DNA from: Acidobacteriaceae bacterium
Lineage (GTDB): Bacteria; Acidobacteriota; Terriglobia; Terriglobales; Acidobacteriaceae
Assembly (NCBI GenBank): GCA_003152795.1
Contig: PMBA01000446.1
Coordinates: 2,766-16,393 of the forward strand
DNA: 13,628 nucleotides
Reading direction: 5' to 3'
This document shows positions 6,192 to 11,928 of the stretch, in pieces; position 1 is the stretch's first letter, and each line of letters opens with the position of its first letter. A model generated the notes under the pieces. It worked only from the letters and a program-made list of their open reading frames with translations, was not told where the DNA came from and ran no database searches. The translations under genes were made by a program, and so were the position numbers.

Positions 6192-8178
6192 CGAACCTCA
6201 ATAAAAACATCCCCACCCCCAGGCCGCGCGTCAGGATCGTACCGCACTCTCTTGTCGTTTTCACATTCACCTCTTTTTGCAGTGCGTGCAGCACGCCGTT
6301 CATCTTGGGCAAATCCAACACCTGTCGCGCCAACACGGATCCTTCCAGACGGACCATCATCGCCTGCACGTGCGACAGATCCGCGAGGATGCGCCGACCG
6401 AGATCGGCGGCTTGCATACCGCGACGCGTGTTGAGGCGGACTTCATCGGGCAGCAGTCCCCGCATCGCGCGGCGAATCAGCGCGCGGTTTTGCCCGTTCA
6501 GGCGGTATTGCTCATCGGGGATGGCCAGGCAGAATTCCATCAGGCGTTTGTCCATCGTCGGATCGCGCACCTCCAAACCGTAAGCGGGTCCCAGGGCCGC
6601 CCAAATCGAGCCGATTCCGCCAGCCGACTTGAGCAGTTGCAGACGCGCCTGGAGGGAGTCGGCGGGGAGCGTGAAAAACGGATCGTGCCCGCTGGCCTTC
6701 ATCCGCCGCGTGAGATCGAGCGAGCGCGCCCAATCAACGTTGATGGCGGAATACTCGGCCCACGGCGCGCGCTCGAGAGAAAGCCAACGCGATACATGAT
6801 CGCGCATGGGAAAAAGCACGGGGCGCAACAAATGCCGCTTGATCATCTTCCACGGCGACAGCCCCGAGCGTTTGTATTTGCTCCAAAACGTCCGCCATTG
6901 CCCCGACAAAATCGGTGGCCAAAAATTTTCCACGCCGCCTGTCCACGAAATCGTCCCGTTGCCCATCTGTCCGGTCAGGAGAACGCAAAGCCTTTGTTGC
7001 TGCGCGGTTTCCAGGAGCGCATGGATCCAGAACATATTTCCGGCCGCGTGCATGGGGCTGTCGCGCAATTCCAGGTCACGCGCGATGCCCGCCAACGGAC
7101 TGATGTTCTCGGCGCGGATGTCATGCACGTCCAGATTGCCGATGAACCGGCGATTGAGTTCAACCTGAGGCGATTCGTCGCCATAACGTCCGCGCGGCGT
7201 CGCGCTTTGGGTATCGAAAAGGGGGACCGAAGTAAAGACGGGCAAGCGTTGACCGCGGGCCCGCAGCTCCCGCGCCGCCAGCGCGCAGACCGAGCCGGAA
7301 TCCAAGCCGCTGCTGAGGGTGGCGCCGACAACCCCATCCCGACCCTCCCCCGTACACTGGGGTAGAGGAACACGCAAACGGCAGCGCACCGCCTCGGCGA
7401 AAATTTCCAGAAATGCTTCCAGATATTCGTCATCGGAACCCAGGCGAACGCGCGGCGTGTTTTCTATAAACCAATAACGCCGCGAATCCATTTGATCCGC
7501 GGTGACCGTCAACGTGTGCGCCGACGGCAGGCGACGAATCTCTTCATAGGCCGTCTGCCTGCCATTTTCACCGCCACCCCATACGGTCAGTAAACTCGCG
7601 ATGCCGAACAGGTTGGGGCGCTTGGGTACTTCAGGCAGCGCCAGCAACGCTTTGATGGAGGAAGCGAAAGCGAAAAAGCGTGGGTGGCGATAGTAATAAA
7701 TGCTGCTGATGCCGCAGTGGTCGCGGGCCAGAAACAACTTGCGCTGGCGCGGATCCCACACCGCGAACGCCCAATCGCCGATGAGATGATACACGCACTT
7801 TTCGCCCCAGCGGAGATAGGAGTGGAGGATCAAATCACCGTCGGGGATTTCCGATTCCCGGTTTAAGATTTCAGATTGCTGATTGTCGGCTCCCCAATCG
7901 GAAACCTGCAATCCTAAATCTGAAATGATTTCTTCCCGGTTATCAATCCGCGCGTGGGCGGCGAGGACAACGCCGCTGCCAGAATGCTGGCGCGGCAGGG
8001 CTTCGTATCGCGCTTCGGGCGTACTGCAGAGCAACAAATGCCCGAAGCCGATATTATCGTTCTGCCAAATGGACGCACCGTCGGGACCCCAATACGCCAT
8101 ACTGTTGCGCATGGCTTCGAGGCGCTCGCGGGCGACGGGCTGCCCGTCAAGGTTCACGATGCCAAAGATACCGCTCAT
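6184..8178 (-). CDS. Asparagine-synthetase-like lasso peptide macrolactam synthetase (C protein)
   Basis: 664 residues: a glutaminase-like N-terminal domain (about 1-190) and an AsnB synthetase domain with the ATP-pyrophosphatase loop TLSSGLDSGSV (about 287-297). Toward the C-terminus, LGPAYGLEVRDPTMDKRLME is the usual AsnB active-site region. Residue 2 is Ser, not the catalytic Cys of true glutamine amidotransferases, as is common in lasso cyclases that adenylate a side-chain Asp or Glu and let the peptide N-terminus attack. ATG at 8178 is chosen because MSGIFGI aligns with the family's N-terminus and TGAGGC lies upstream; the open frame continues to a TTG at 8217, which I reject. Two in-frame low-complexity insertions (about residues 93-114 and 271-282) come from repeat-like DNA. 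The product would act downstream of B1/B2. Confidence 0.88.
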   Translation of the reverse strand: MSGIFGIVNLDGQPVARERLEAMRNSMAYWGPDGASIWQNDNIGFGHLLLCSTPEARYEALPRQHSGSGVVLAAHARIDNREEIISDLGLQVSDWGADNQQSEILNRESEIPDGDLILHSYLRWGEKCVYHLIGDWAFAVWDPRQRKLFLARDHCGISSIYYYRHPRFFAFASSIKALLALPEVPKRPNLFGIASLLTVWGGGENGRQTAYEEIRRLPSAHTLTVTADQMDSRRYWFIENTPRVRLGSDDEYLEAFLEIFAEAVRCRLRVPLPQCTGEGRDGVVGATLSSGLDSGSVCALAARELRARGQRLPVFTSVPLFDTQSATPRGRYGDESPQVELNRRFIGNLDVHDIRAENISPLAGIARDLELRDSPMHAAGNMFWIHALLETAQQQRLCVLLTGQMGNGTISWTGGVENFWPPILSGQWRTFWSKYKRSGLSPWKMIKRHLLRPVLFPMRDHVSRWLSLERAPWAEYSAINVDWARSLDLTRRMKASGHDPFFTLPADSLQARLQLLKSAGGIGSIWAALGPAYGLEVRDPTMDKRLMEFCLAIPDEQYRLNGQNRALIRRAMRGLLPDEVRLNTRRGMQAADLGRRILADLSHVQAMMVRLEGSVLARQVLDLPKMNGVLHALQKEVNVKTTRECGTILTRGLGVGMFLLRFGG
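7334..7371. repeat. GC-rich low-complexity tract translated inside the cyclase
   Basis: The tract reads CCCCATCCCGACCCTCCCCC then a short spacer and CACTGGGGTAGAGG. CCCC and GGGG blocks can fold back on each other. It encodes PLPQCTGEGRDG just before the ATP-binding loop strand of the cyclase, a segment that looks unlike the surrounding protein. It resembles dispersed intergenic repeats, here kept in frame. Confidence 0.5.
7843..7930. repeat. AT-rich degenerate repeat tract translated inside the cyclase
   Basis: The tract is built of recurring GATTTC / AATCTGAAAT / AATCGG words. ATTTCAGATT (7868-7877) and AATCTGAAAT (7917-7926) form a perfect 10-bp inverted repeat. It encodes a hydrophilic segment (DWGADNQQSE and onward to IPDG) in the glutaminase-like domain, right after the IDNREE motif. 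The related cyclase fragment at 9177-9443 loses homology at the same point. Confidence 0.55.
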
Positions 8179-8192
8179 GGGATCTGCCTCAT

Positions 8193-8213
8193 GGCTCGCC
8201 CGCTGCGCGAGCC
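8193..8213 (-). promoter_or_regulatory. Hairpin just upstream of the cyclase start
   Basis: GGCTCGC (8193-8199) and GCGAGCC (8207-8213) form a perfect 7-bp GC-rich stem with a 7-nt loop, ending 15 nt before the cyclase ATG and just upstream of its AGG ribosome binding site. No T run follows, so it is not a terminator. It could tune translation or protect a processed mRNA end. Effect unproven. Confidence 0.35.
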
Positions 8214-8270
8214 GCAATCAAAAATCTCCACGCAGGACCGGTTCCGGCTCTTGGTTATGGCGCTACAGCG

Positions 8271-9098
8271 TCAATTTAAAGCTTTATATAAATCATATTT
8301 CTGAAAGACCGCTCCGATTTGTGCATCATTGATCATTTCATTGACTGACCATAACTTTTTTGTCTGTGTTCCCATAATCGTGGGAAATTCCTTGTGATAA
8401 GGATGGACTTTTTTGCACGAAATATGATTAAGTAACGCCATCGCCTTAAACCAAATATCGTCATTTTTTGGGCACAATACCTTGAAGGCGGCTTCATTAA
8501 ACACTTCCTGATTTAAAGATGCGGGAGGATACAGAATACCTCCGACACCTGTGGGAAAGAGCTTATAGCTCGGCCCTACTAGGCCTGGCGCAAGGTGGTT
8601 CCAATTCCTGTAGCTTTTCAGTTTGCCTGCTGCATTTATTTCCATAAAATGCGCTCGATGGCAGTGGATAGAATTCGGTTCATGCCTATATGATTCACAT
8701 AAATCTTTCAACCACGTTGGAGGGTAGAGACAATCATCATCAGCAGTAACGATAATAGCTTGGGGGTAATTTTTTAATGTATGGATTAACTTTGTATGCG
8801 GACCAACATCTCTGCACCATTCTATTTTTAAGCCTTTTTTCTCAAGCCTGTCTAGATATTTGGGGGCAGGTTGAGCTTTAAGCATTTCAGGCACCCATAA
8901 AAGCAAATCATCTGGCCTAAAGCTTTGACACATCAAGGACGCGACACATAAATAGAGGGTTGGCAAACGTTCCAAAGTTGTCGTTAGACTGACGATGATC
9001 GGAGGTTGTCTTTTATGGGCAGCAACACCGTTGAGCAGACCAAGAGCTGTCTTCAATTTATAAAATCTTTCCAGATTGGCCGACTCAATAATTCTCAT
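8271..9098 (-). CDS. Glycosyltransferase, GT-A/GT2-like, AT-rich
   Basis: 275 residues. The N-terminal PIIVSLTTTLERLPTLYLC (33-51), LMCQSFRPDDLLLWV (55-69), a DDD metal site in VTADDDCLYPPTWL (117-130), CHRAH (146-150), PTGVGGILYPP (182-192) and NDDIWF (212-217) fit a GT-A glycosyltransferase of the kind found in capsule and surface-glycan loci. The start is ATG at 9098 with only a weak ribosome binding site. Base use is clearly richer in A+T than every neighbour, with many AAA and TTA codons, so it is probably a recent acquisition. It lies between a decayed cyclase copy and the intact cyclase, which suggests it arrived with a duplication or rearrangement. It may glycosylate the peptide; the substrate is unknown. 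Confidence 0.8.
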   Translation of the reverse strand: MRIIESANLERFYKLKTALGLLNGVAAHKRQPPIIVSLTTTLERLPTLYLCVASLMCQSFRPDDLLLWVPEMLKAQPAPKYLDRLEKKGLKIEWCRDVGPHTKLIHTLKNYPQAIIVTADDDCLYPPTWLKDLCESYRHEPNSIHCHRAHFMEINAAGKLKSYRNWNHLAPGLVGPSYKLFPTGVGGILYPPASLNQEVFNEAAFKVLCPKNDDIWFKAMALLNHISCKKVHPYHKEFPTIMGTQTKKLWSVNEMINDAQIGAVFQKYDLYKALN

Positions 9099-9176
9099 GT
9101 CTCACGCTAAACAGAAGTGCGCGCGGCGGAGCATTTCACACGCAGACATGGTTGATTGGGGATGCCCGATTTACAG

Positions 9177-9443
9177 TTAGCGATCCGCCATCCCTTCCTC
9201 ACGGTGGTCAATCCGCGCGTTGGCGGTGAAGACGCCTTCGCTCGCGGGGTGCTGGTGCGATAGATTTTCGTGCCGCGCTTCGAACGTGTTGCAGAGCAAC
9301 AGATGCCCGCCGCTCGCATTTTCGTTCCGCCGAATGGATGAGCCGTCGGGACCCCCACAAACCACACTCGCGTGCATGACTTCGCTGTGTTCGCGGGCGA
9401 CGGGTTGCCCGTCCAGATTGAGAATACCAAAAATGCCGCCCAA
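9177..9443 (-). pseudogene. Decayed N-terminal fragment of a second asparagine-synthetase-like cyclase
   Basis: The 88-codon frame aligns with residues 1 to about 88 of the intact cyclase downstream: GGIFGILNLDGQPVARE against SGIFGIVNLDGQPVARE, then GHLLLCNTFEARHE against GHLLLCSTPEARYE, and ARIDHREE against ARIDNREE. The start has become TTG and residue 2 is Gly. A stop comes right after, so the rest of the glutaminase-like domain and the whole synthetase domain are missing. The fragment is too short to be a working enzyme by family standards. It is best read as the remnant of a tandem duplication of the cyclase gene. Expression as a small protein is possible but unsupported by a good ribosome binding site. 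Confidence 0.75.
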
Positions 9444-9485
9444 GAGTTCTCTTTGTTATGCTCACCGCGCAAGGCGGAAGTTATT

Positions 9486-9518
9486 CGGGCGTGTTTCAAG
9501 TCAATTGAAACACACCCG
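9486..9518 (-). promoter_or_regulatory. Long hairpin downstream of the precursor gene
   Basis: Arms 9486-9499 and 9505-9518 give a 14-bp stem with a 5-nt loop, 40 nt after the precursor stop. The one non-Watson-Crick position is C-A if read on the plus strand but G-U in the minus-strand transcript, so the stem is unbroken only in the RNA of this operon. No T run follows it on the minus strand, so it is not a classic intrinsic terminator. A hairpin at the 3' end of a precursor gene can stabilise the precursor mRNA or limit read-through to the enzymes, giving more precursor than enzyme. Confidence 0.6.
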
Positions 9519-9557
9519 TTCCCTTTTCAATCTCTTTTGTACTTTCCGGAGAGGGGG

Positions 9558-9707
9558 TCAAGAACCGAAGTAAATGCCTTCCGGAGCTTTTCCCCCATGG
9601 AGGAGCGCCTCGTTCAACGCTACTTTTTCAAACGTCGGCGTGACCCACGAGCGCAGCTCGGCGGTCTGTTGCTCTTGAGGTTCTGTCTTGATTTTTGACT
9701 GTTCCAT
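9558..9707 (-). CDS. Lasso-type RiPP precursor peptide (A protein) candidate
   Basis: 49 residues, too short for usual gene callers. ATG at 9707 is preceded by AAGGAG with 7-nt spacing, the best ribosome binding site in the array. A polar N-terminus (MEQSKIKTEPQEQQ) is followed by W21-V-T-P24-T-F26-E27, matching the aromatic-x-x-Pro-x-hydrophobic leader motif that B1 (PqqD-like) domains bind. The C-terminal half is LNEALLHGGKAPEGIYFGS. Glu43 is the only acidic residue near a plausible core. A ring of 8, 7 or 9 residues would need a core starting at Leu36, His37 or Leu35; the usual Thr at -2 is absent. The last residue is Ser49, a fitting target for the neighbouring kinase. The gene lies directly after B2. 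Coding status is well supported; the exact core is not. Confidence 0.78.
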   Translation of the reverse strand: MEQSKIKTEPQEQQTAELRSWVTPTFEKVALNEALLHGGKAPEGIYFGS

Positions 9708-9726
9708 TTTGATTCTCCTTGCGTTA

Positions 9727-9832
9727 GAAAATTGAAATTGAACGTTGGATGTGGAAAGTTGAACGGGGCAGTCCAGACCAACGCGACCAAACGACTATCC
9801 AACTACACGACGATCCAACTCTCCGCGCGTTT
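9727..9832. repeat. Degenerate AT-rich repeat around the B2 stop and precursor leader
   Basis: Words such as AATTGAAATTGAACGTTGGA, then GTGGAAAGTTGAACG, and on the other side CTATCCAACTACACGACGATC and CCAACTCTCC recur as diverged copies of a TTGAA/CCAACT-type repeat. One end covers the B2 stop codon, so the last residues of B2 (GELDRRVVG) are encoded by the repeat. The other end lies just upstream of the precursor ribosome binding site. Confidence 0.45.
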
Positions 9833-10355
9833 CAGGATAGCGCGCCAGGATGCGGTAGTCCTGTCCGTTGGATTGCCCGACGATCACTTCATTCCCGTCC
9901 TGCAGCCAGGCGTGCCCGGTCAAGCCGCGGTCGGACACAGTCGCCGCGCCGTAGTGCAAAGTCGTGCCGATGCCGAGTCGGCGCAGAATGACTTGCGCAG
10001 CAATCGCGCGCGGGAAGCACACCGTTTCGCCCGGCAGGAAGAAGGCCGCTAAATTCGTCTGCCGTTGTACCCTCCTTCTGAACCGTTCGCGTTCGGTTTC
10101 GGTGATTTCGTCATGGCCCGCCGTAAAGGGTATTCGCGCAGATACCCCTATCCGTTGGCGCTCGGCAAACGTCTCGAGCGGCCGCCTGGGCGGGCGCTCA
10201 AAGAACCGCGTCAGCCGTCGAAACGGAATCACGCGCAGCGCCAGGCGCGCGACGAGCAGATAGAACATGGCTTCGAGCAAATACGGGCGCGCCCGCGCAG
10301 GAATACGGCGAAAGCGCGCCGCCCGTTCAGCCAGCCACTTGTACCAATCCAGCAT
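9795..10355 (-). CDS. Lasso peptide leader peptidase B2 (transglutaminase-like)
   Basis: 186 residues of the Transglut_core3 family. An N-terminal hydrophobic helix (YLLEAMFYLLVARLALRVI, 25-43) is followed by the catalytic core: Cys113 in TVCFPRAIAAQVILRRLGI, His148 in GLTGHAWLQDG, and Asp153, forming the cysteine-protease-like triad. It removes the leader peptide, together with B1, before ring closure. ATG at 10355 lies inside the 3' end of the B1 gene (29-nt overlap), so the two are translationally linked. The C-terminal tail RGELDRRVVG is encoded by repeat-like DNA that runs over the stop codon, an oddity unlikely to affect the core. Precursor follows 87 nt downstream. Confidence 0.9.
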   Translation of the reverse strand: MLDWYKWLAERAARFRRIPARARPYLLEAMFYLLVARLALRVIPFRRLTRFFERPPRRPLETFAERQRIGVSARIPFTAGHDEITETERERFRRRVQRQTNLAAFFLPGETVCFPRAIAAQVILRRLGIGTTLHYGAATVSDRGLTGHAWLQDGNEVIVGQSNGQDYRILARYPETRGELDRRVVG

Positions 10356-10620
10356 CGCACAATCCTTGTAAGAGCGCGGTCACTTCGCGGCGGCAAGTTT
10401 GCTCATCGACCGCGAACTGGCGGCCCAGCTGCGCACAGATCGCGTCGAGGGAAATGGGCGTCGCGATCAAGTCCCAGACGCGCCCCGCCGTTTCGTTGAG
10501 CGAGTAGCAAAAGCCGGCTTGCGCGTCAATTGCCAGCAGTTCGTCGTCCAGTTGGCTGAAGGAAATGTCCTTGCCGCGCTGGACAAGCGTGTTCGCCTCA
10601 ATCTTGGTCGTAGTTTTCAC
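10327..10620 (-). CDS. PqqD-like RiPP recognition element, lasso B1
   Basis: 97 residues from the GTG at 10620, which is preceded by GAGGAG at about 10-nt spacing; a TTG further upstream (10638) overlaps that ribosome binding site and is less likely. The protein has the PqqD fold signature: a beta-rich N-terminus (DISFSQLDDELLAIDAQAG), then SLNETAGRVWDLIATPISLD, a predicted winged helix-turn-helix, and a C-terminal LLQGLCDAGLVQV. It has no catalytic site; it holds the precursor leader in an edge-strand groove and delivers it to B2. It stands apart from B2, as in many Gram-positive and other non-proteobacterial lasso clusters. Confidence 0.9.
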   Translation of the reverse strand: MKTTTKIEANTLVQRGKDISFSQLDDELLAIDAQAGFCYSLNETAGRVWDLIATPISLDAICAQLGRQFAVDEQTCRREVTALLQGLCDAGLVQVAG

Positions 10621-10711
10621 CGCTTCTTGACTCCTCAAATCAAATCTGAAAGAGGAAAGGCCATTCTTTTTCCAGTACGCTGCTAATATTTTTCACAATT
10701 GATCCGCAATG

Positions 10712-11677
10712 TCAATAAACGTTTTGCCAATGCTTTAACAGCTTTTCCATCGCCGCATCGAACGCCGTCCAATCGCGCGGTCGCGCGAATTCCCAGATTG
10801 GAACGCGCCGCGCGATTTCCGCGCAGCGCTGCCAGTGCGCGGCGGCCTGTCCCATGGGCTCAAGCAAGTCGCCACGATAGGTCGCCGATTCCACGAATCG
10901 GCGCAAGGCCGTTGCGCCGGTCAAGCGCGTGATCCCCGGTTCTCCCCACTTCAGCAGATAGATCCCGGCCAGCGGCAGGGGGTGTTGAGCCTCATCTCCC
11001 GGCAATGGAAGGTGAAATTTGTCACTCCGGAAATAATCGCGTTCCAAACCGGCTGCGCTGCGCCCCAACTTGTTCAGCGCATCGCGCCAGAGTTTCAGCC
11101 GGGGCGAGGAGGGATAAACCCGCGGCGCGCCGTTCGGGAGGACCTCAAAACGGGACAGATCATCGCTCACAAGGCGATGACCTCGGCTAATCAGCCATGC
11201 GGCAAGCAAAGACTTGCCGGCGCCGGTCTCGCCGCAGAAGGCGAAGGCCCCGTTTCCAACCTGCACGACGCTGGAATGGAGCGACAGGATACCGCGTTGA
11301 TAGCACAACGCGCCCCAAGCCGAGCCAAGCAAAAAAAGGCGCATTTCGCGCGGACGGGCGCCGGGGGCGGGCGTGATATGGATGGCGCGGCCTTGCCGCA
11401 CCCAATATTCGCCGGCATGAGGGGCGTGAAAGCGGTATTCATCGCCGGTGATCAGCCGCGTTTCGAATTTTTCGCTTTCAACCCCCTCCCCTTCCAGGGG
11501 GGGAGGCCCCCCTTCCCCGCTCTCTTCATCCGGACGCGAGAGGCGCTCGCCGGATTCTACCGTGATGGTCACATCCGGCTGCGGGCAGGGCCGGTCGCTC
11601 TCGAACGCCGCCCATTCAGGGATCGGCAATTCGGAGGTGACATGCAAATCAGCGTTGGTATAGCAGCAGGGTTTCAT
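10712..11677 (-). CDS. HPr kinase/phosphorylase-like peptide kinase
   Basis: 321 residues. The kinase core has LSLHSSVV (131-138), the P-loop GETGAGKS (149-156) and LVSDD (169-173), all features of HprK C-terminal domains found as stand-alone kinases in paeninodin-type lasso clusters. Those kinases phosphorylate the C-terminal Ser of the precursor; the precursor here also ends in Ser. The HPr-specific N-terminal domain of true HprK is absent and replaced by about 120 unrelated residues. Residues 52-69 (ESGEGGPPPLEGEGVESE) come from a GC-rich repeat tract and look like an insertion. ATG at 11677 is the first gene of the array, with a TTGACA-type promoter just upstream. The stop is about 90 nt before B1. 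Confidence 0.83.
   Translation of the reverse strand: MKPCCYTNADLHVTSELPIPEWAAFESDRPCPQPDVTITVESGERLSRPDEESGEGGPPPLEGEGVESEKFETRLITGDEYRFHAPHAGEYWVRQGRAIHITPAPGARPREMRLFLLGSAWGALCYQRGILSLHSSVVQVGNGAFAFCGETGAGKSLLAAWLISRGHRLVSDDLSRFEVLPNGAPRVYPSSPRLKLWRDALNKLGRSAAGLERDYFRSDKFHLPLPGDEAQHPLPLAGIYLLKWGEPGITRLTGATALRRFVESATYRGDLLEPMGQAAAHWQRCAEIARRVPIWEFARPRDWTAFDAAMEKLLKHWQNVY
11481..11520. repeat. GC-rich inverted repeat translated inside the kinase
   Basis: The tract holds CCCTCCCC, then TTCCA, then a G-rich GGGGGGGAGG block and C-rich CCCCCCTTCCCC. CCTCCCC and GGGGAGG arms can form a hairpin. In the kinase frame it encodes a Gly/Pro/Glu-rich loop. Its style matches the C-rich tract at 7334 in the cyclase, suggesting dispersed copies of one repeat family. 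Confidence 0.5.
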
Positions 11678-11928
11678 AGCCGGCCTAGCTTCTATATATT
11701 TGCCGCCCTATTTTTGTCAAGGTGAACCGTCGACACGACCTTGTCATTTTGGCCATCACCAGCCGCAAAACCCGACATCTTTGTGCACCACCAACGCGCC
11801 GGAACGCGTTGGCTACCCTTCCCGTGCACTCCAGCGCCGTTTTCAAACAGTCTCCACGTCGACGTCGGATCCTTCACAAGGCTCGGCTAGAAATTTCACC
11901 ACACAGCTGGTAAACTAAGTGCGGGATC
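11678..11928. other. Divergent intergenic region with operator-like palindromes
   Basis: This 251-bp gap separates the minus-strand array from the plus-strand exporter. Apart from the promoter near its left end it contains a perfect 8-bp inverted repeat CCAACGCG / CGCGTTGG (11791-11798 and 11805-11812, 6-nt spacer) and a perfect 10-bp palindrome ACGTCGACGT (11856-11865). Either may be a regulator site. I see no convincing plus-strand promoter for the exporter. Confidence 0.45.
11693..11720 (-). promoter_or_regulatory. Sigma-70-type promoter for the minus-strand array
   Basis: On the minus strand TTGACA (11720-11715) is a perfect -35 box, followed after 16 nt by TATATA (11698-11693) as a -10 box. 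A start of transcription near 11,686 would leave only about 9 nt before the kinase ATG at 11677, so the leader would be very short. It is the clearest promoter in the window and is well placed to drive the whole array. Confidence 0.6.

Noticed and set aside
6277..7365. 362-codon open frame on the plus strand
   Set aside because: It is antisense to the cyclase and has the Arg/Gln/His-rich look of a shadow frame in GC-rich DNA.
6184..8217. Extended cyclase start at the TTG at 8217
   Set aside because: The family's N-terminus begins at MSGIFGI (ATG 8178) with AGG upstream; the 13 extra residues run through the hairpin region.
9107..9499. 130-codon minus-strand frame overlapping the cyclase relic
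   Set aside because: The homologous frame is the one starting at 9443; this frame is shifted and shows no homology to the cyclase.
9486..9518. Hairpin read as a rho-independent terminator
   Set aside because: No T run follows the stem in the direction of transcription.
9620..9802. 60-codon minus-strand frame overlapping the precursor
   Set aside because: It is a different frame from the 49-codon precursor, has no matching ribosome binding site and ends in an Arg/Lys-rich shadow sequence.
10327..10638. TTG start at 10638 for B1
   Set aside because: The TTG overlaps the GAGGAG sequence that serves as ribosome binding site for the GTG at 10620.
10835..11725. 296-codon open frame on the plus strand
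   Set aside because: It is antisense to the kinase, which has a clear P-loop and family match; the plus-strand product has no recognisable motif.
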